Numbered from the stretch's first letter, positions 9,322 to 18,436 are shown. The stretch is DNA of 64,000 nt from Paenalcaligenes sp050487225 (GCF_050487225.1 NZ_JBKQGY010000001.1:186001-250000); one strand, 5' to 3'. Notes: a model not told the origin generated them from the sequence alone. Numbers and translations: made by a program.

Positions 9322-10578
9322 GTGGATTTTGAACCGTGGTGGCTCATAATATTTCCTGTGCTATTTGCACTGGGTTGGCTGGCAGCACGTTTTGATTTTA
9401 GACAACTGCTGTCTGAGTCAAAAAATTTGCCGAATTCGTATTTTAAAGGCCTGAACTTTCTACTGAATGAGCAGCCTGATCGTGCGATTGATGCATTTGT
9501 TGAAGTAGCCAAATTAGACCCTGAAACTACCGAACTGCACTTTGCGCTAGGTAGCTTATTTAGACGTCGTGGCGAAATCGAGCGCGCCATTCGTGTTCAC
9601 CAAAGCTTGTTGGCACGTGCAGACCTGCCTCAGAGCGATAAAGATGCGGCGCAATATGAGTTGGCGCAAGATTTCTTTAAAGCTGGCTTGCTAGATAGGG
9701 CAGAAGAAGCCTTTAAAGCGGTATTGGATACACGTTTCTCATTGGATGCAGCTCGTGCGCTGATTCGTATTTATGAGTCTGAACACGACTGGCCTAAAGC
9801 TATTGCTGCTGTGCATTACTTGCGTACATTGGTGGATGAGCCTGTGCCGCAATTGGTGCATTACCAGTGTGAAGAAGCAGAAACAGCACTGAAGCGACGC
9901 GAGCCTAATCTAGAAAAGGCACAGAAAGCCTTGGAAGCGGCAGAACAGGCATCGGAAGAGCTGGGCGAAGAACGCGGTAGTGTGGCTTCCAGAGCCAGAA
10001 TAGGTATGTTGCAAGGCCATTTAGCGCAAGCTAAGGGTGATTTGCAAGCGCAGCGACGCTACTTGCTAGAAGCCATGAGCATTGCTCCTGAGTATGCGGG
10101 TTTAGTGGCAGCACGTTTCATGCAATGTTGCACACAGTTGGGTGTAGCTGCTGAAGGCCTATCTCAGTTGAAGGCACACTATGAATTGCACCCTTCGTTA
10201 GATGTGTTCATCGTAGTGTTCAAAGAGTTGCGTGAACAGCAAGGTCATATACGTGCATGGGCGTTCTCGCGTTCGGCCTTGCGCGAACAACCTTTATTGC
10301 TAGGGTTGGATCGTATGCTGGAAGCAGAGCTTAAGCATGCAGACCATACATTGCGCGTGCCGGATTATGAGTCCATCCCCCCCGGTGCGGCAGCGGCTGA
10401 GGTTGTGGCTGGTGCAGATTTGAGTTTGTTGTACAAAGTCGTACATAAACATGCACAGCGTCTGGATCGCTATTCATGCGATGTGTGTGGCTTTGAAGCA
10501 CAACATTATTATTGGCAGTGTCCGGGTTGTAACTCTTGGGAAAGCTATGCGCCCAAGCGTCTGGAGGAAATGCGATGA
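9322..10578 (+). CDS. lapB: Lipopolysaccharide assembly protein B (TPR, rubredoxin-type zinc ribbon)
   Basis: LapB (YciM) is an inner-membrane-anchored TPR protein that, in E. coli, directs turnover of LpxC by FtsH and so balances LPS synthesis. Here one N-terminal transmembrane helix (about 5-20) precedes TPR repeats (about 45-380) and a C-terminal metal-binding ribbon with CDVCG at 386-390 and CPGC at 400-403. The GTG start at 9322 is chosen because AAGGAG lies at 9308-9313 and the nearby ATG at 9318 is out of frame. The 418 residues are slightly longer than in E. coli. The stop overlaps the rfaE1 start as ATGA, tying LPS control to heptose synthesis. Confidence 0.93.
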   Translation: MDFEPWWLIIFPVLFALGWLAARFDFRQLLSESKNLPNSYFKGLNFLLNEQPDRAIDAFVEVAKLDPETTELHFALGSLFRRRGEIERAIRVHQSLLARADLPQSDKDAAQYELAQDFFKAGLLDRAEEAFKAVLDTRFSLDAARALIRIYESEHDWPKAIAAVHYLRTLVDEPVPQLVHYQCEEAETALKRREPNLEKAQKALEAAEQASEELGEERGSVASRARIGMLQGHLAQAKGDLQAQRRYLLEAMSIAPEYAGLVAARFMQCCTQLGVAAEGLSQLKAHYELHPSLDVFIVVFKELREQQGHIRAWAFSRSALREQPLLLGLDRMLEAELKHADHTLRVPDYESIPPGAAAAEVVAGADLSLLYKVVHKHAQRLDRYSCDVCGFEAQHYYWQCPGCNSWESYAPKRLEEMR

Positions 10579-11504
10579 CTACTTTTCCAGCAGAAAAAAT
10601 CCAGCAACTAAAAGTACTGGTGATTGGCGACGTGATGCTGGACCGCTATTGGTTTGGGGACGTAGATAGAATCTCTCCCGAAGCGCCAGTGCCTGTAGTC
10701 AAAATGGGACGCCAAGACGATAGATTAGGCGGTGCGGCAAACGTTGCGCGTAATGTGGCCGCCCTTGGTGCTCACGTAACGTTGTTGGGTGTGGTGGGTG
10801 ATGATGCCACCGCTGATGCCGTAGAGCAGCGCGCTCAAGAAGCAGGTATCAGCACGCAAATGGTGCGTGATGCAGAGATGCCCACGACATTGAAACTACG
10901 CGTGTTGGGACGCCAGCAGCAGTTGATGCGTGTGGACTTTGAAGAGCGTCCGTCTACGGCGAGTTTGGCAGTATTGCAGCAGCAAGCAGAAAGCCTTATC
11001 GCTGAACACGATCTAGTGATTCTGTCCGATTACGCTAAAGGCTGTTTGGCACAGGTAGAGTCGCTCATAGCCTTGGCTAGAAAGCGTGGGATACCCGTAT
11101 TGGTAGACCCTAAAGGTGACAAGTACACGCGCTATACCGGCGCCACTATTTTGACGCCTAATCGTTTGGAAATGTCTCAAGCGGTGGGTGTGTGGCATAG
11201 CGAGGCTGAATTAGAAGAACGTGCGCAAGCACTGCGTCAGGCGTTGAGCTTAGAAGCCATCCTGATCACGCGATCAGAGCAGGGCATGACCATTTTCACA
11301 GCAGAAGGGCGTTTTCACGCTGATGCTCAAGCGCAAGAGGTGTTTGATGTGTCGGGTGCAGGCGATACCGTATTGGCGACGCTTGCCGTCACTAAAGCAG
11401 CAGGATTATCGTGGAGCGATGCCATGAACTGGGCAAATATTGCCGGTGGCATCGTAGTAGGTAAGTTAGGCACATCCATTGTGACCGCAGGAGAATTGCA
11501 ATGA
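10575..11504 (+). CDS. rfaE1: D-glycero-beta-D-manno-heptose-7-phosphate kinase (HldE domain I only)
   Basis: This PfkB/ribokinase-family enzyme phosphorylates heptose-7-phosphate at C1 for the LPS inner core. The N-terminal LVIGDVMLDRYWFGDV and GGAANVARNVAALG segments and the C-terminal DVSGAGDT motif (about 258-265, D264 the expected catalytic base) define it. At 309 residues it lacks the nucleotidyltransferase half fused to it in E. coli HldE; in Burkholderiales that half is usually a separate gene, and it is not in this window. The ATG at 10575 has GGAGG upstream and overlaps the lapB stop by 4 bases. Confidence 0.94.
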   Translation: MTTFPAEKIQQLKVLVIGDVMLDRYWFGDVDRISPEAPVPVVKMGRQDDRLGGAANVARNVAALGAHVTLLGVVGDDATADAVEQRAQEAGISTQMVRDAEMPTTLKLRVLGRQQQLMRVDFEERPSTASLAVLQQQAESLIAEHDLVILSDYAKGCLAQVESLIALARKRGIPVLVDPKGDKYTRYTGATILTPNRLEMSQAVGVWHSEAELEERAQALRQALSLEAILITRSEQGMTIFTAEGRFHADAQAQEVFDVSGAGDTVLATLAVTKAAGLSWSDAMNWANIAGGIVVGKLGTSIVTAGELQ

Positions 11505-12496
11505 TCGTAGTAACAGGCGGAGCTGGTTTTATCGGAAGCAATCTGGTAGCTGGCCTCAATAAGCAAGGGGTTAGCGATATCCTGGTAGTGGATGATTTGC
11601 TAAATGGCGATAAGTTCGTCAATTTGGTGGACTTATCTATTGCTGATTACATGCACAAAGACGAGTTCCGTGAGCGTGTCGCTAAAGATCAGTTAGGTAA
11701 TATCGAAGCGATCTTCCACCAAGGTGCGTGTTCGGATACTACCGAGCGTAATGGCCATTACATGATGGATAACAACTACCGCGTTACCTTGGAGTTGTTC
11801 GAGTACTGTCAGAAAAAACGCATTCCTTTCTTGTATGCCTCGTCCGCCGCCGTGTATGGTGCGGGCCCAGTATATGCCGAAGCGCCAGAAAATGAAGGCC
11901 CATTGAATGTATACGGCTATTCCAAACTGCTGTTTGACCAAGTGCTGCGCCGTCGCTTTGATAGCTTGGTAGCGCCTGTTGTTGGGTTGCGTTATTTCAA
12001 CGTGTATGGCCCACGTGAGCAGCACAAAGGTCGTATGTCATCGGTGGCGTTGCACAACATGAAGCAATACCAAACAGATGGCTTGGTGCGCTTGTTTGGT
12101 GGTTGGGATGGTTACGCAGATGGCGGCCAACAACGTGACTTCATCTTCATTGATGACGTGGTGAACGTGAATCTGCATTTCTTGAAGCAACCGTTGTCTG
12201 CCTCGGGTATTTATAACTGCGGTACAGGCAGAGCGCAGCCCTTTAACGATGTAGCGATGGCTGTGGTGAATACCATGCGTGAGTCTGAAGGTAAAGAGGC
12301 GTTATCGCTGGCTGACTTAGTGCATCAAGGCCTGATCCGTTATGTAGAGTTCCCGGACGACTTGAAAGGGCGCTACCAAAGCCATACGCAGGCTGATTTA
12401 ACAGCATTGCGTGGTGTTGGTTATCAAGCTGAATTTGCCACCGTAGGCGAAGGTGTGTCAGCGTACGTTAGACACGAACTCAGTAAAAAATCCTAG
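11501..12496 (+). CDS. hldD: ADP-L-glycero-D-manno-heptose-6-epimerase
   Basis: HldD inverts C6 of ADP-heptose, the last step in making the LPS inner-core sugar donor. It is a short-chain dehydrogenase-type enzyme: NAD(P)-binding GGAGFIGSN is at residues 6-14 and the catalytic YGYSK (Y138, K142) follows. The 331 residues are the family length. The start overlaps the rfaE1 stop as ATGA, with AGGAG at 11489-11493. It ends the long coupled block that begins with lapB. Confidence 0.96.
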   Translation: MIVVTGGAGFIGSNLVAGLNKQGVSDILVVDDLLNGDKFVNLVDLSIADYMHKDEFRERVAKDQLGNIEAIFHQGACSDTTERNGHYMMDNNYRVTLELFEYCQKKRIPFLYASSAAVYGAGPVYAEAPENEGPLNVYGYSKLLFDQVLRRRFDSLVAPVVGLRYFNVYGPREQHKGRMSSVALHNMKQYQTDGLVRLFGGWDGYADGGQQRDFIFIDDVVNVNLHFLKQPLSASGIYNCGTGRAQPFNDVAMAVVNTMRESEGKEALSLADLVHQGLIRYVEFPDDLKGRYQSHTQADLTALRGVGYQAEFATVGEGVSAYVRHELSKKS

Positions 12497-12568
12497 TCCT
12501 TAGGTAAGGTTGCGCATGGGCAAAGCCAGTCAGTCAATGCCCTAGTCGCGCAGCCATCCCGCATCATC

Positions 12569-12595
12569 AAAGCTCCTTTATCTCTTAGGAGTTTT
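12569..12595 (+). promoter_or_regulatory. Hairpin that would cover the comEA-like ribosome binding site
   Basis: AAAGCTCC (12569-12576) pairs with GGAGTTTT (12588-12595) through eight base pairs including one G-U. The right arm contains most of the AGGAG Shine-Dalgarno sequence (12587-12591) just before the ATG codons. If it forms, it would hide the ribosome binding site. It also resembles a weak terminator for hldD because of the TTTT. Confidence 0.4.
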
Positions 12596-12596
12596 G

Positions 12597-12944
12597 ATGA
12601 TGACTTCCTTAGCAATATCCCCCCGCTTTTCCTCACTGTGTAGCGCCGTTTCTCGTGGTGCTATAGCGCTATTGCTGTGCCTGAGTTTATGGGGCTTCAG
12701 TGCGTTGGCGTGGGCCGTGAACGTGAACACTGCGACAGACGAACAGCTACAACAAATCAAAGGCATTGGGCCTAAGACTGCCGCTTTGATTATGGAAGAG
12801 CGTGAGCGTGGTGGCCCATTTGTAGACTTTCAAGACTTACAAGAGCGCGTCAAAGGTATTGGTGCCAAACGTGCTCAGTCGTTAGAGCAGGGTGGCTTAA
12901 CGGTACAAGGTAGTGAGAGCGCTACACCTGCTACGGCTCGCTAA
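12597..12944 (+). CDS. ComEA-like helix-hairpin-helix DNA-binding protein, exported
   Basis: This small protein has an N-terminal signal/anchor (about residues 18-40, hydrophobic, ending near ALAWA) and a single helix-hairpin-helix domain with VNVNTATDEQLQQIKGIG, the ComEA signature. ComEA proteins bind incoming DNA in the periplasm during natural transformation; stand-alone short versions of this kind are common in betaproteobacteria and are needed for DNA uptake in several. It has 115 residues. AGGAG at 12587-12591 serves ATG 12597 or 12600. It is a single gene between hldD and cysM, and no other competence gene is near, so the role in uptake is inference from the family. Confidence 0.85.
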   Translation: MMTSLAISPRFSSLCSAVSRGAIALLLCLSLWGFSALAWAVNVNTATDEQLQQIKGIGPKTAALIMEERERGGPFVDFQDLQERVKGIGAKRAQSLEQGGLTVQGSESATPATAR

Positions 12945-12952
12945 GTTGGGTA

Positions 12953-12996
12953 GGCTGAATATAAGGGGGTTAAGGGCAGCGCTTTTATATTCAGCC
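12953..12996. repeat. 12-bp inverted repeat just downstream of the comEA-like gene
   Basis: GGCTGAATATAA (12953-12964) and TTATATTCAGCC (12985-12996) are perfect complements separated by 20 bases. The repeat starts 8 bases after the stop codon. The following T-rich stretch is interrupted, so it is only a possible terminator. Confidence 0.6.
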
Positions 12997-13038
12997 ACAG
13001 TAACTTTATTATTCTTTCTACTAATAATGAATTGTTTT

Positions 13039-13059
13039 TATAGAACTATACGTTCTATA
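13039..13059. repeat. Palindrome TATAGAAC-N5-GTTCTATA upstream of cysM
   Basis: Two perfect 8-base arms with a 5-base centre lie in the AT-rich gap before cysM. The shape suits a dimeric regulator operator, but I do not recognise the site. No gene is supported in 12945-13223; a 61-codon frame over it looks fortuitous. Confidence 0.5.
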
Positions 13060-13223
13060 CGGAGGGATAGCAGCTGTATATCAGTAGATATTCCGTAATA
13101 GAGTAGACAGAACCTTGGTATAGCATTCAAAATGGTCATGATACAAAGAAGTGTTGCCAGCCCAGCCACGAAAACTGTGTAGGTGATGGGCACCCCTTAT
13201 TTGATTTTGCTGATACTTAGACT

Positions 13224-14132
13224 ATGACTGCTTATCCGACTATTGAAGATACCATTGGCTCAACTCCCCTGGTGCGCTTGCAACGCCTGCATCCAGAACT
13301 GACCACAGAGCGTGGGAATGTGATTCTTGCCAAGTTGGAAGGTAATAATCCAGCCGGTTCGGTAAAAGACCGTGCTGCGAGTTCCATGATTCGTCGTGCC
13401 GAAGAGCGTGGCCAGATTAAACCCGGTGATACCTTGATCGAAGCCACCAGTGGCAATACCGGTATTGCGTTGGCCATGATCGCGGCGGTTCGTGGTTACA
13501 AAATGATCTTGATCATGCCTGATAACCTGTCTGTAGAGCGTAGAGCCTCTATGGCGGCATACGGTGCAGAGCTTATTCTGACCCCTGCATCTGCTGGCGG
13601 TATGGAGTATGCGCGTGATTTGGCACTGAAAATGCAAGCCGAAGGCAAGGGCATTGTGTTGGATCAGTTTTCTAACGACGATAACCCTCAGGCGCATATT
13701 CATAGCACTGGCCCTGAAATTTGGGCCCAGACAAACGGTCGTGTGACGCACTTTGTGAGTGCTATGGGCACTACCGGTACCATCATGGGTGTGGGTTCTT
13801 TCCTGCGCCGCCAGAAACCCGATGTGATGATTGTGGGGGCTCAGCCTGCAGAAGGCGCTTCCATTCCCGGTATTCGTAAATGGCCTGAAGAATACCAGCC
13901 TTCTATTTTTGAGGCAGATGGCGTAGATAGATACGAACTGATTGGTCAGAAAGAAGCTGAAGATGCGGCCCGTGCCTTGGCATCGCAAGAAGGCATTTTT
14001 GCCGGTATCTCTACGGGTGGCGCGTTGGTCGCTGCCCTACGTGTGGCTGCTCAGGTAGAAAATGCGACTATCGTATTTATTGCTTGCGATAGAGGCGACC
14101 GTTACCTGTCTACAGGTGTGTTTAACGGTTAA
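13224..14132 (+). CDS. cysM: Cysteine synthase B (O-acetylserine sulfhydrylase)
   Basis: This PLP enzyme makes cysteine from O-acetylserine and sulfide or thiosulfate. The PLP lysine is K48 in NNPAGSVKDR, and the phosphate-binding loop TSGNTG is at 75-80. The C-terminal ACDRGDRYLSTGVF and the internal GIRKWP loop favour CysM over CysK. Its length of 302 is typical. There is no clear Shine-Dalgarno sequence before the ATG; a GATACT hexamer sits 6 bases upstream, so a leaderless message is possible but unproved. A strong terminator follows. Confidence 0.95.
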   Translation: MTAYPTIEDTIGSTPLVRLQRLHPELTTERGNVILAKLEGNNPAGSVKDRAASSMIRRAEERGQIKPGDTLIEATSGNTGIALAMIAAVRGYKMILIMPDNLSVERRASMAAYGAELILTPASAGGMEYARDLALKMQAEGKGIVLDQFSNDDNPQAHIHSTGPEIWAQTNGRVTHFVSAMGTTGTIMGVGSFLRRQKPDVMIVGAQPAEGASIPGIRKWPEEYQPSIFEADGVDRYELIGQKEAEDAARALASQEGIFAGISTGGALVAALRVAAQVENATIVFIACDRGDRYLSTGVFNG

Positions 14133-14175
14133 GTGCTGTGCGTTTGCTGCTACGGCGTAGTTTATTGCACCATAT

Positions 14176-14211
14176 AAAAAATCCCCCAGCGCTTAACTGG
14201 GGGATTTTTTT
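14176..14211. terminator. Terminator after cysM, probably bidirectional
   Basis: AAAAAATCCCCCAG and CTGGGGGATTTTTT form a 14-bp perfect stem with a 7-base loop. The T-run on the plus strand ends cysM. The A-run upstream gives a T-run on the minus strand, which would also end the hydantoinase operon. Confidence 0.92.
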
Positions 14212-14273
14212 GCCTGAACTCTGCAGGGTTTTAGCACTACGTGATTGGCATAGTAAAGCGGTAGCCCATGCGC

Positions 14274-16259
14274 TTAGGCAGTAACCGCTTCGCTGTGCAT
14301 CCAGTGTTGTACGGTGCGTTTTTCTAGCATGTCGCGGAATTGCTGTGTGGAAATGGGTAGTACCGTACCTTTATCCCAATCCAGAATGACACCATAACGT
14401 CGCACCGCATCTAACTGATCTATATCCCCAGCTCTATACCATTCTGCGACGTGTTCTGGGTCGGTTCTCATCCAATCCAGTCGGCTGGAGCGCATATGTT
14501 CACGTAGTGTGACGGTAGCAGCTTCATCAATGCGGTATTCACAAATCTCTGGGTCTACTGCCTCAATGATGACGCCATAGTCTTTGGCAGCACGAGCAAT
14601 GGATACGTATTCGTCAATGACATCTTCGAGCACAAGTTTGGGGTCGCGCTCTAACGGATCGCCAAAACCGCCGCCGCCAGCCGTGGGGCGACTGAATTCA
14701 TCGCCAGAACTCAAGGATACATCGGAAAACACGGAGCCCAACCACTCGGATTCGGCAGCATCCGCCCGCTTGAGGGTTAAGCCGTGTGGCATAGAGGGCA
14801 GGCCGCCATTAATCCCCCAGACGATGGCACGTTCGCGGTCACAAATGTAGGAGATCACCGGGTCTTCTGCATCTTGCATGATGGATGTCTTACGCACCCC
14901 TACGCCGCCACGCCATTTCCCCGGGCCAGCTGAGTCCGTGAGGATTTGGAACTCAGTAGTCAGAATGGGGTTAGCGCGCTCTTGCCCCTCTACGGGTTGC
15001 GACATTAAGCCTACCCCAAACGATGCTGTGGTGACGTTGCTGCCATCCTTACCGTTGCGTCCGCCCCAGCCGCCAGGTAGCCAGTCGTAGAACATGAAAA
15101 TGGGCTTGTCTGGGCTGCGTGCATCTTTACCGCCAGTCAGCAGGTATTCCAAGTTAAAGGCGCAGGCGGTAGCGCGTTCTGGCATGATTTGCGACCAAAT
15201 TTCGTAGATCGCATTCATGATCTTTTCAAACGGCATCAAGAAGCCCGTGACGGCCACCGGCCAGCGTGCATTCACAATACTGTCTTCGGGGGCGATCACA
15301 TCAAACACACGGTAAAAACCGCTGTTCAAGGGCAGATCTGGGAAGAAAGTTTTCATCCCAGCGGCGACAGCCGAGAAGGTAGAGCCAAAGGCAGAGTTAT
15401 AAATAGAACCGATGGTAGGGTGGCTGCCAGTAAAGTCGTAGGTGGCGCGATCGCCCTTGATGGTGAGTTTCACCTTAATAGGAATCATGCCTTCACCAGA
15501 GATGGGGTCTCTGTCGATGAAGTCTTGTGTTTCCCACTCACCATCGGGTAGTGCTGCCAAGCGCTGGCGTACCGCACGTTCCACGTAATCTTGTACAGCG
15601 CCCATGCCTTCCAAAACGGTGTCTACGCCGTATTTTTCACTTAAGCGTATGATTTCGCGTTCGCATACTTGGGTGGCTTGGGATTGTGCATGAATATCAC
15701 CAATGATAGAGGCAGGATCTCGTGTATTGGAGGCAATGAGGTGTGCCACATCACGGCAGAACACGCCTTTGTGAAAGAGGCGTACCGGCGTGATGCGCAT
15801 CCCCTCTTTGAACATGTCTTTGGCGGTGACGTCAAACGAGCCAGGTACGCTACCGCCTAAGTCTGACCAGTGGCCATTAGATTGGCTAAAGCCCAGCAAA
15901 GTATCACCTGAGAATATAGGGCGTATTAAGCGCACATCGTTAAAGTGGGTGCCGCCAGCGTAAGGGTCATTGATGGCGTAGACGTCGCCGGGGTGTATAT
16001 CGCCTTCAAAGGCTTCAATCACGGCTTTGCAGGTGAAATGCAGGGTCCCCACGTGCACGGCAATGTCCTGATTACCTTGGGCAACGGAGTTTCCTTGCGC
16101 GTCATGCAGACCGCTAGAAAAGTCCCGGTTATAAATCACAAACGAGTAGCAGGTACGCAGAATTTGCTCTGCCATCTGGTCTACGCTGGTAATGAAGGAG
16201 TTTTTCAACACCTCAAAGGTGACGGGGTCCAACGAGGTGGATGTGGTTGCAGTAGTCAT
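14274..16259 (-). CDS. Hydantoinase B / oxoprolinase family protein (HyuB-like)
   Basis: This 661-residue protein belongs to the hydantoinase B/oxoprolinase family, whose members open or carboxylate small substrates such as N-methylhydantoin, 5-oxoproline or acetone with ATP, together with an A subunit. The GDVYAINDPYAGGTHFNDVR segment and the C-terminal GGGGFGDPLERDP are family hallmarks. It follows the A subunit by 14 bases and ends with an extra C-terminal segment of about 80 residues. No acetone carboxylase gamma subunit is near, which argues against that assignment. The nearby urate/allantoin genes make a hydantoin-like ring a reasonable guess, not a demonstrated substrate. Confidence 0.88.
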   Translation of the reverse strand: MTTATTSTSLDPVTFEVLKNSFITSVDQMAEQILRTCYSFVIYNRDFSSGLHDAQGNSVAQGNQDIAVHVGTLHFTCKAVIEAFEGDIHPGDVYAINDPYAGGTHFNDVRLIRPIFSGDTLLGFSQSNGHWSDLGGSVPGSFDVTAKDMFKEGMRITPVRLFHKGVFCRDVAHLIASNTRDPASIIGDIHAQSQATQVCEREIIRLSEKYGVDTVLEGMGAVQDYVERAVRQRLAALPDGEWETQDFIDRDPISGEGMIPIKVKLTIKGDRATYDFTGSHPTIGSIYNSAFGSTFSAVAAGMKTFFPDLPLNSGFYRVFDVIAPEDSIVNARWPVAVTGFLMPFEKIMNAIYEIWSQIMPERATACAFNLEYLLTGGKDARSPDKPIFMFYDWLPGGWGGRNGKDGSNVTTASFGVGLMSQPVEGQERANPILTTEFQILTDSAGPGKWRGGVGVRKTSIMQDAEDPVISYICDRERAIVWGINGGLPSMPHGLTLKRADAAESEWLGSVFSDVSLSSGDEFSRPTAGGGGFGDPLERDPKLVLEDVIDEYVSIARAAKDYGVIIEAVDPEICEYRIDEAATVTLREHMRSSRLDWMRTDPEHVAEWYRAGDIDQLDAVRRYGVILDWDKGTVLPISTQQFRDMLEKRTVQHWMHSEAVTA

Positions 16260-16273
16260 GATTCTTCTGCCTT

Positions 16274-18295
16274 TTAGAAACGGATAATGATGTTCAGATA
16301 GTTGTCGATGTCAGCACGGCATTGCGGTGGCACGACGACGGTGGAATCCAACTGTTCGATCACGGCAGGACCTTGCAGCGTGAAACCAGCAGGCAAGTCG
16401 GTGCGTTCGTACACAGGGGTATGGCAAGCGCCAAATTTGGAGAACCACACTTCTCTATGGCTGGCAGGAGTGGGAATGACACCAGTGGGTTCGTGGCGCG
16501 GTAGCTCTGCTTGAGCGACCAAACCTACCGCTTTGAGGTTCAGGCGAAACACACTCACAGGCGCATCCATGCGGCGGTAGTTGTATTCACGTTCGTGTTC
16601 TTGGTGGAAGATTTCAATCAAGCTATCCAGTGTTTTCACGGGGCGGGGTGTGGGAATCGCCAGCGAACGCCATTGGCCTTGATACATCATGTCAATGGTG
16701 CGCTCCAGCACCATGTTTTCTTCTTGTACGCCTTCGTGAGACAGGTGCGAGATGGCTTCTGCTTCTAGGCGTTGGAAGGCCGCTTCTAGTTCGGCTATAT
16801 CCACCTCAGAGGCTTGCTTGATATAGCTTTCAGCAAAGTCGTGTTGAATATTGACGAGCAGGCAACCCAGGGCTGAGGCCACGCCGGGGTTTGGCGGCAC
16901 AATCACAGCAGGAATGGAAAGCTCTTGGGCAATGGCTACGCCGTGTAGAGCACCTGCACCGCCAAAAGATACCAACGCAAAGTCACGAGGGTCATAGCCT
17001 CGGCTAATAGATAGCAGGCGTACCGCGTCAGCCATGTTGGCGTTGGCAACATCGATAATGGCTTGGGCAGCATCGTGCAGTTCTAGCTTGAAGGGTTCAG
17101 CCACACCTTGTTTAACGGCTTCATGGGCGAGAGAGGCATTCAGAGTGACTTGGCCACCTGCCAACCTCGTTCCTAATCTACCCAGTACGACGTTGGCGTC
17201 AGTGTTGGTAGGCTGCATGTTGCCGTTACCGTAGCAGGCCGGGCCGGGGTTTGCGCCCGCAGATTGTGGGCCATTTCGCAAAGAGCCTGCCTCATCCTGC
17301 CACGCTAGTGAACCACCACCCGCACCAATGGTCAGTACTTCAATACTGGCAAAACGAATGGGGTAGCCAAACTCGATAAACCAGTCATTGGTGATACGCG
17401 ATTGGCCGTCATAGGCGAGGGAGACATCGGTAGAGGTGCCGCCCATATCCAGACCAATGGAGTTTCTAAACCCACACAGCATAGCAATGTGGCGACTGGC
17501 AATCGCACCTGCCGCAATACCGGAGCCTGCTAAGCGTGCAGAAAAGTGCTCAACCGCTTCGGTAGTCATTACGCCGCCACCGCTGTGCAGCAATAATAGG
17601 TCGCTTTCATAGCCACGGTGCTTGAGTTCTTGCCCTAAGCGTTTGGTGTAATCCACCACCACTGGACTGCAGGCAGCATTGATCACGGTGGTAGAGAAGC
17701 GTTCGTGCTCAAAAATCTCAGGCATTACCTCAGAGGACAACGAAATCGCGACGTCAGGCATTTCTGCTCGCAGAATGTCGCGCATTTCTTGTTCGTGCTG
17801 TGGGTTCATGTAGGCATTCATAAAGCAGATCGCTACGGCCTTGACTTCACGACGGCGTAGGGTGCGAGCGACTTGCTTAGCTTGCTCTACATCTAAGGCT
17901 GTCACGACTTTGCCTTGTGCGTCTATACGTTCAGCCACGCAGAGTCGGTCGCGGCGTTTCACATGGGGTGGGGCTACATCTTTGTAAATATCCCAGAGGT
18001 CTTCTTTATTCGCTCTACGTATTTCAATGACGTCTCTGAAGCCTTCGGTGCAGATCATGGCGGTGCGAGGTAAGCGTCGCGTAATTAATGCATTGGTCGC
18101 TACCGTAGTACCGTGGGAAAATAGTGATACTTGGTTCAGATCTACTTTGCTTTTATCAACGGCATTCAAAATGCCTTCAATGGGGTCTACGGTAGAAGAG
18201 GTTTTTTCAATACTGATGCGTCCGGTGTGTTCATCCATGACGCAGATATCCGTGAAAGTACCGCCTACATCGACGGCGACGCGAGTGTTTTTCAT
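16274..18295 (-). CDS. Hydantoinase A / oxoprolinase family protein (HyuA-like)
   Basis: This is the partner subunit, with an ASKHA-type ATP fold. The N-terminal VDVGGTFTD motif at residues 8-16 and the second phosphate loop GLDMGGTSTDVS near the middle are diagnostic, as is IGAGGGSLAW. I chose the ATG at 18295, nine codons inside the longest frame, because GGAG is spaced six bases before it and the family begins close to the VGGTFTD loop; this gives 673 residues. The AraC-type regulator lies upstream on the same strand. N-methylhydantoinase or 5-oxoprolinase-like activity is the family inference; the true substrate is open. Confidence 0.88.
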   Translation of the reverse strand: MKNTRVAVDVGGTFTDICVMDEHTGRISIEKTSSTVDPIEGILNAVDKSKVDLNQVSLFSHGTTVATNALITRRLPRTAMICTEGFRDVIEIRRANKEDLWDIYKDVAPPHVKRRDRLCVAERIDAQGKVVTALDVEQAKQVARTLRRREVKAVAICFMNAYMNPQHEQEMRDILRAEMPDVAISLSSEVMPEIFEHERFSTTVINAACSPVVVDYTKRLGQELKHRGYESDLLLLHSGGGVMTTEAVEHFSARLAGSGIAAGAIASRHIAMLCGFRNSIGLDMGGTSTDVSLAYDGQSRITNDWFIEFGYPIRFASIEVLTIGAGGGSLAWQDEAGSLRNGPQSAGANPGPACYGNGNMQPTNTDANVVLGRLGTRLAGGQVTLNASLAHEAVKQGVAEPFKLELHDAAQAIIDVANANMADAVRLLSISRGYDPRDFALVSFGGAGALHGVAIAQELSIPAVIVPPNPGVASALGCLLVNIQHDFAESYIKQASEVDIAELEAAFQRLEAEAISHLSHEGVQEENMVLERTIDMMYQGQWRSLAIPTPRPVKTLDSLIEIFHQEHEREYNYRRMDAPVSVFRLNLKAVGLVAQAELPRHEPTGVIPTPASHREVWFSKFGACHTPVYERTDLPAGFTLQGPAVIEQLDSTVVVPPQCRADIDNYLNIIIRF

Positions 18296-18320
18296 AGTGT
18301 GCTCCAAATGTTTGGCATGC

Positions 18321-18348
18321 AAAAATCCCTGCCTCGTTAAAACAAGGC
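18321..18348 (-). terminator. Possible terminator between the AraC-type gene and hydantoinase A
   Basis: Read on the minus strand, GCCTTGTT pairs with AACGAGGC through eight base pairs (one G-U) over a two-base loop, followed by AGGGATTTTT. It would separate transcription of the regulator from the hydantoinase genes. The short loop makes it a moderate call. Confidence 0.45.
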
Positions 18349-18436
18349 AAAAAATTCGGTAGGGTGTGCAGGTAGTGTGAGGCGTTCTACGGTGTGTAGA
18401 GGCGGTAAGACTACCTACAGAGGTGGCAGGCCAGTG

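Noticed and set aside
13069..13085. LexA-box-like CTGTATATCAG before cysM
   Set aside because: Only the left half matches the SOS consensus; the right half ACAG is missing and cysM is not expected to be under damage control.
12913..13098. 61-codon hydrophobic frame after the comEA-like gene
   Set aside because: It begins inside the comEA-like gene and runs through two inverted repeats in AT-rich DNA; no start signal or family likeness.
14274..18295. Acetone carboxylase as identity of the hydantoinase pair
   Set aside because: The A and B subunits are shorter than acetone carboxylase subunits and the small gamma subunit gene is absent.
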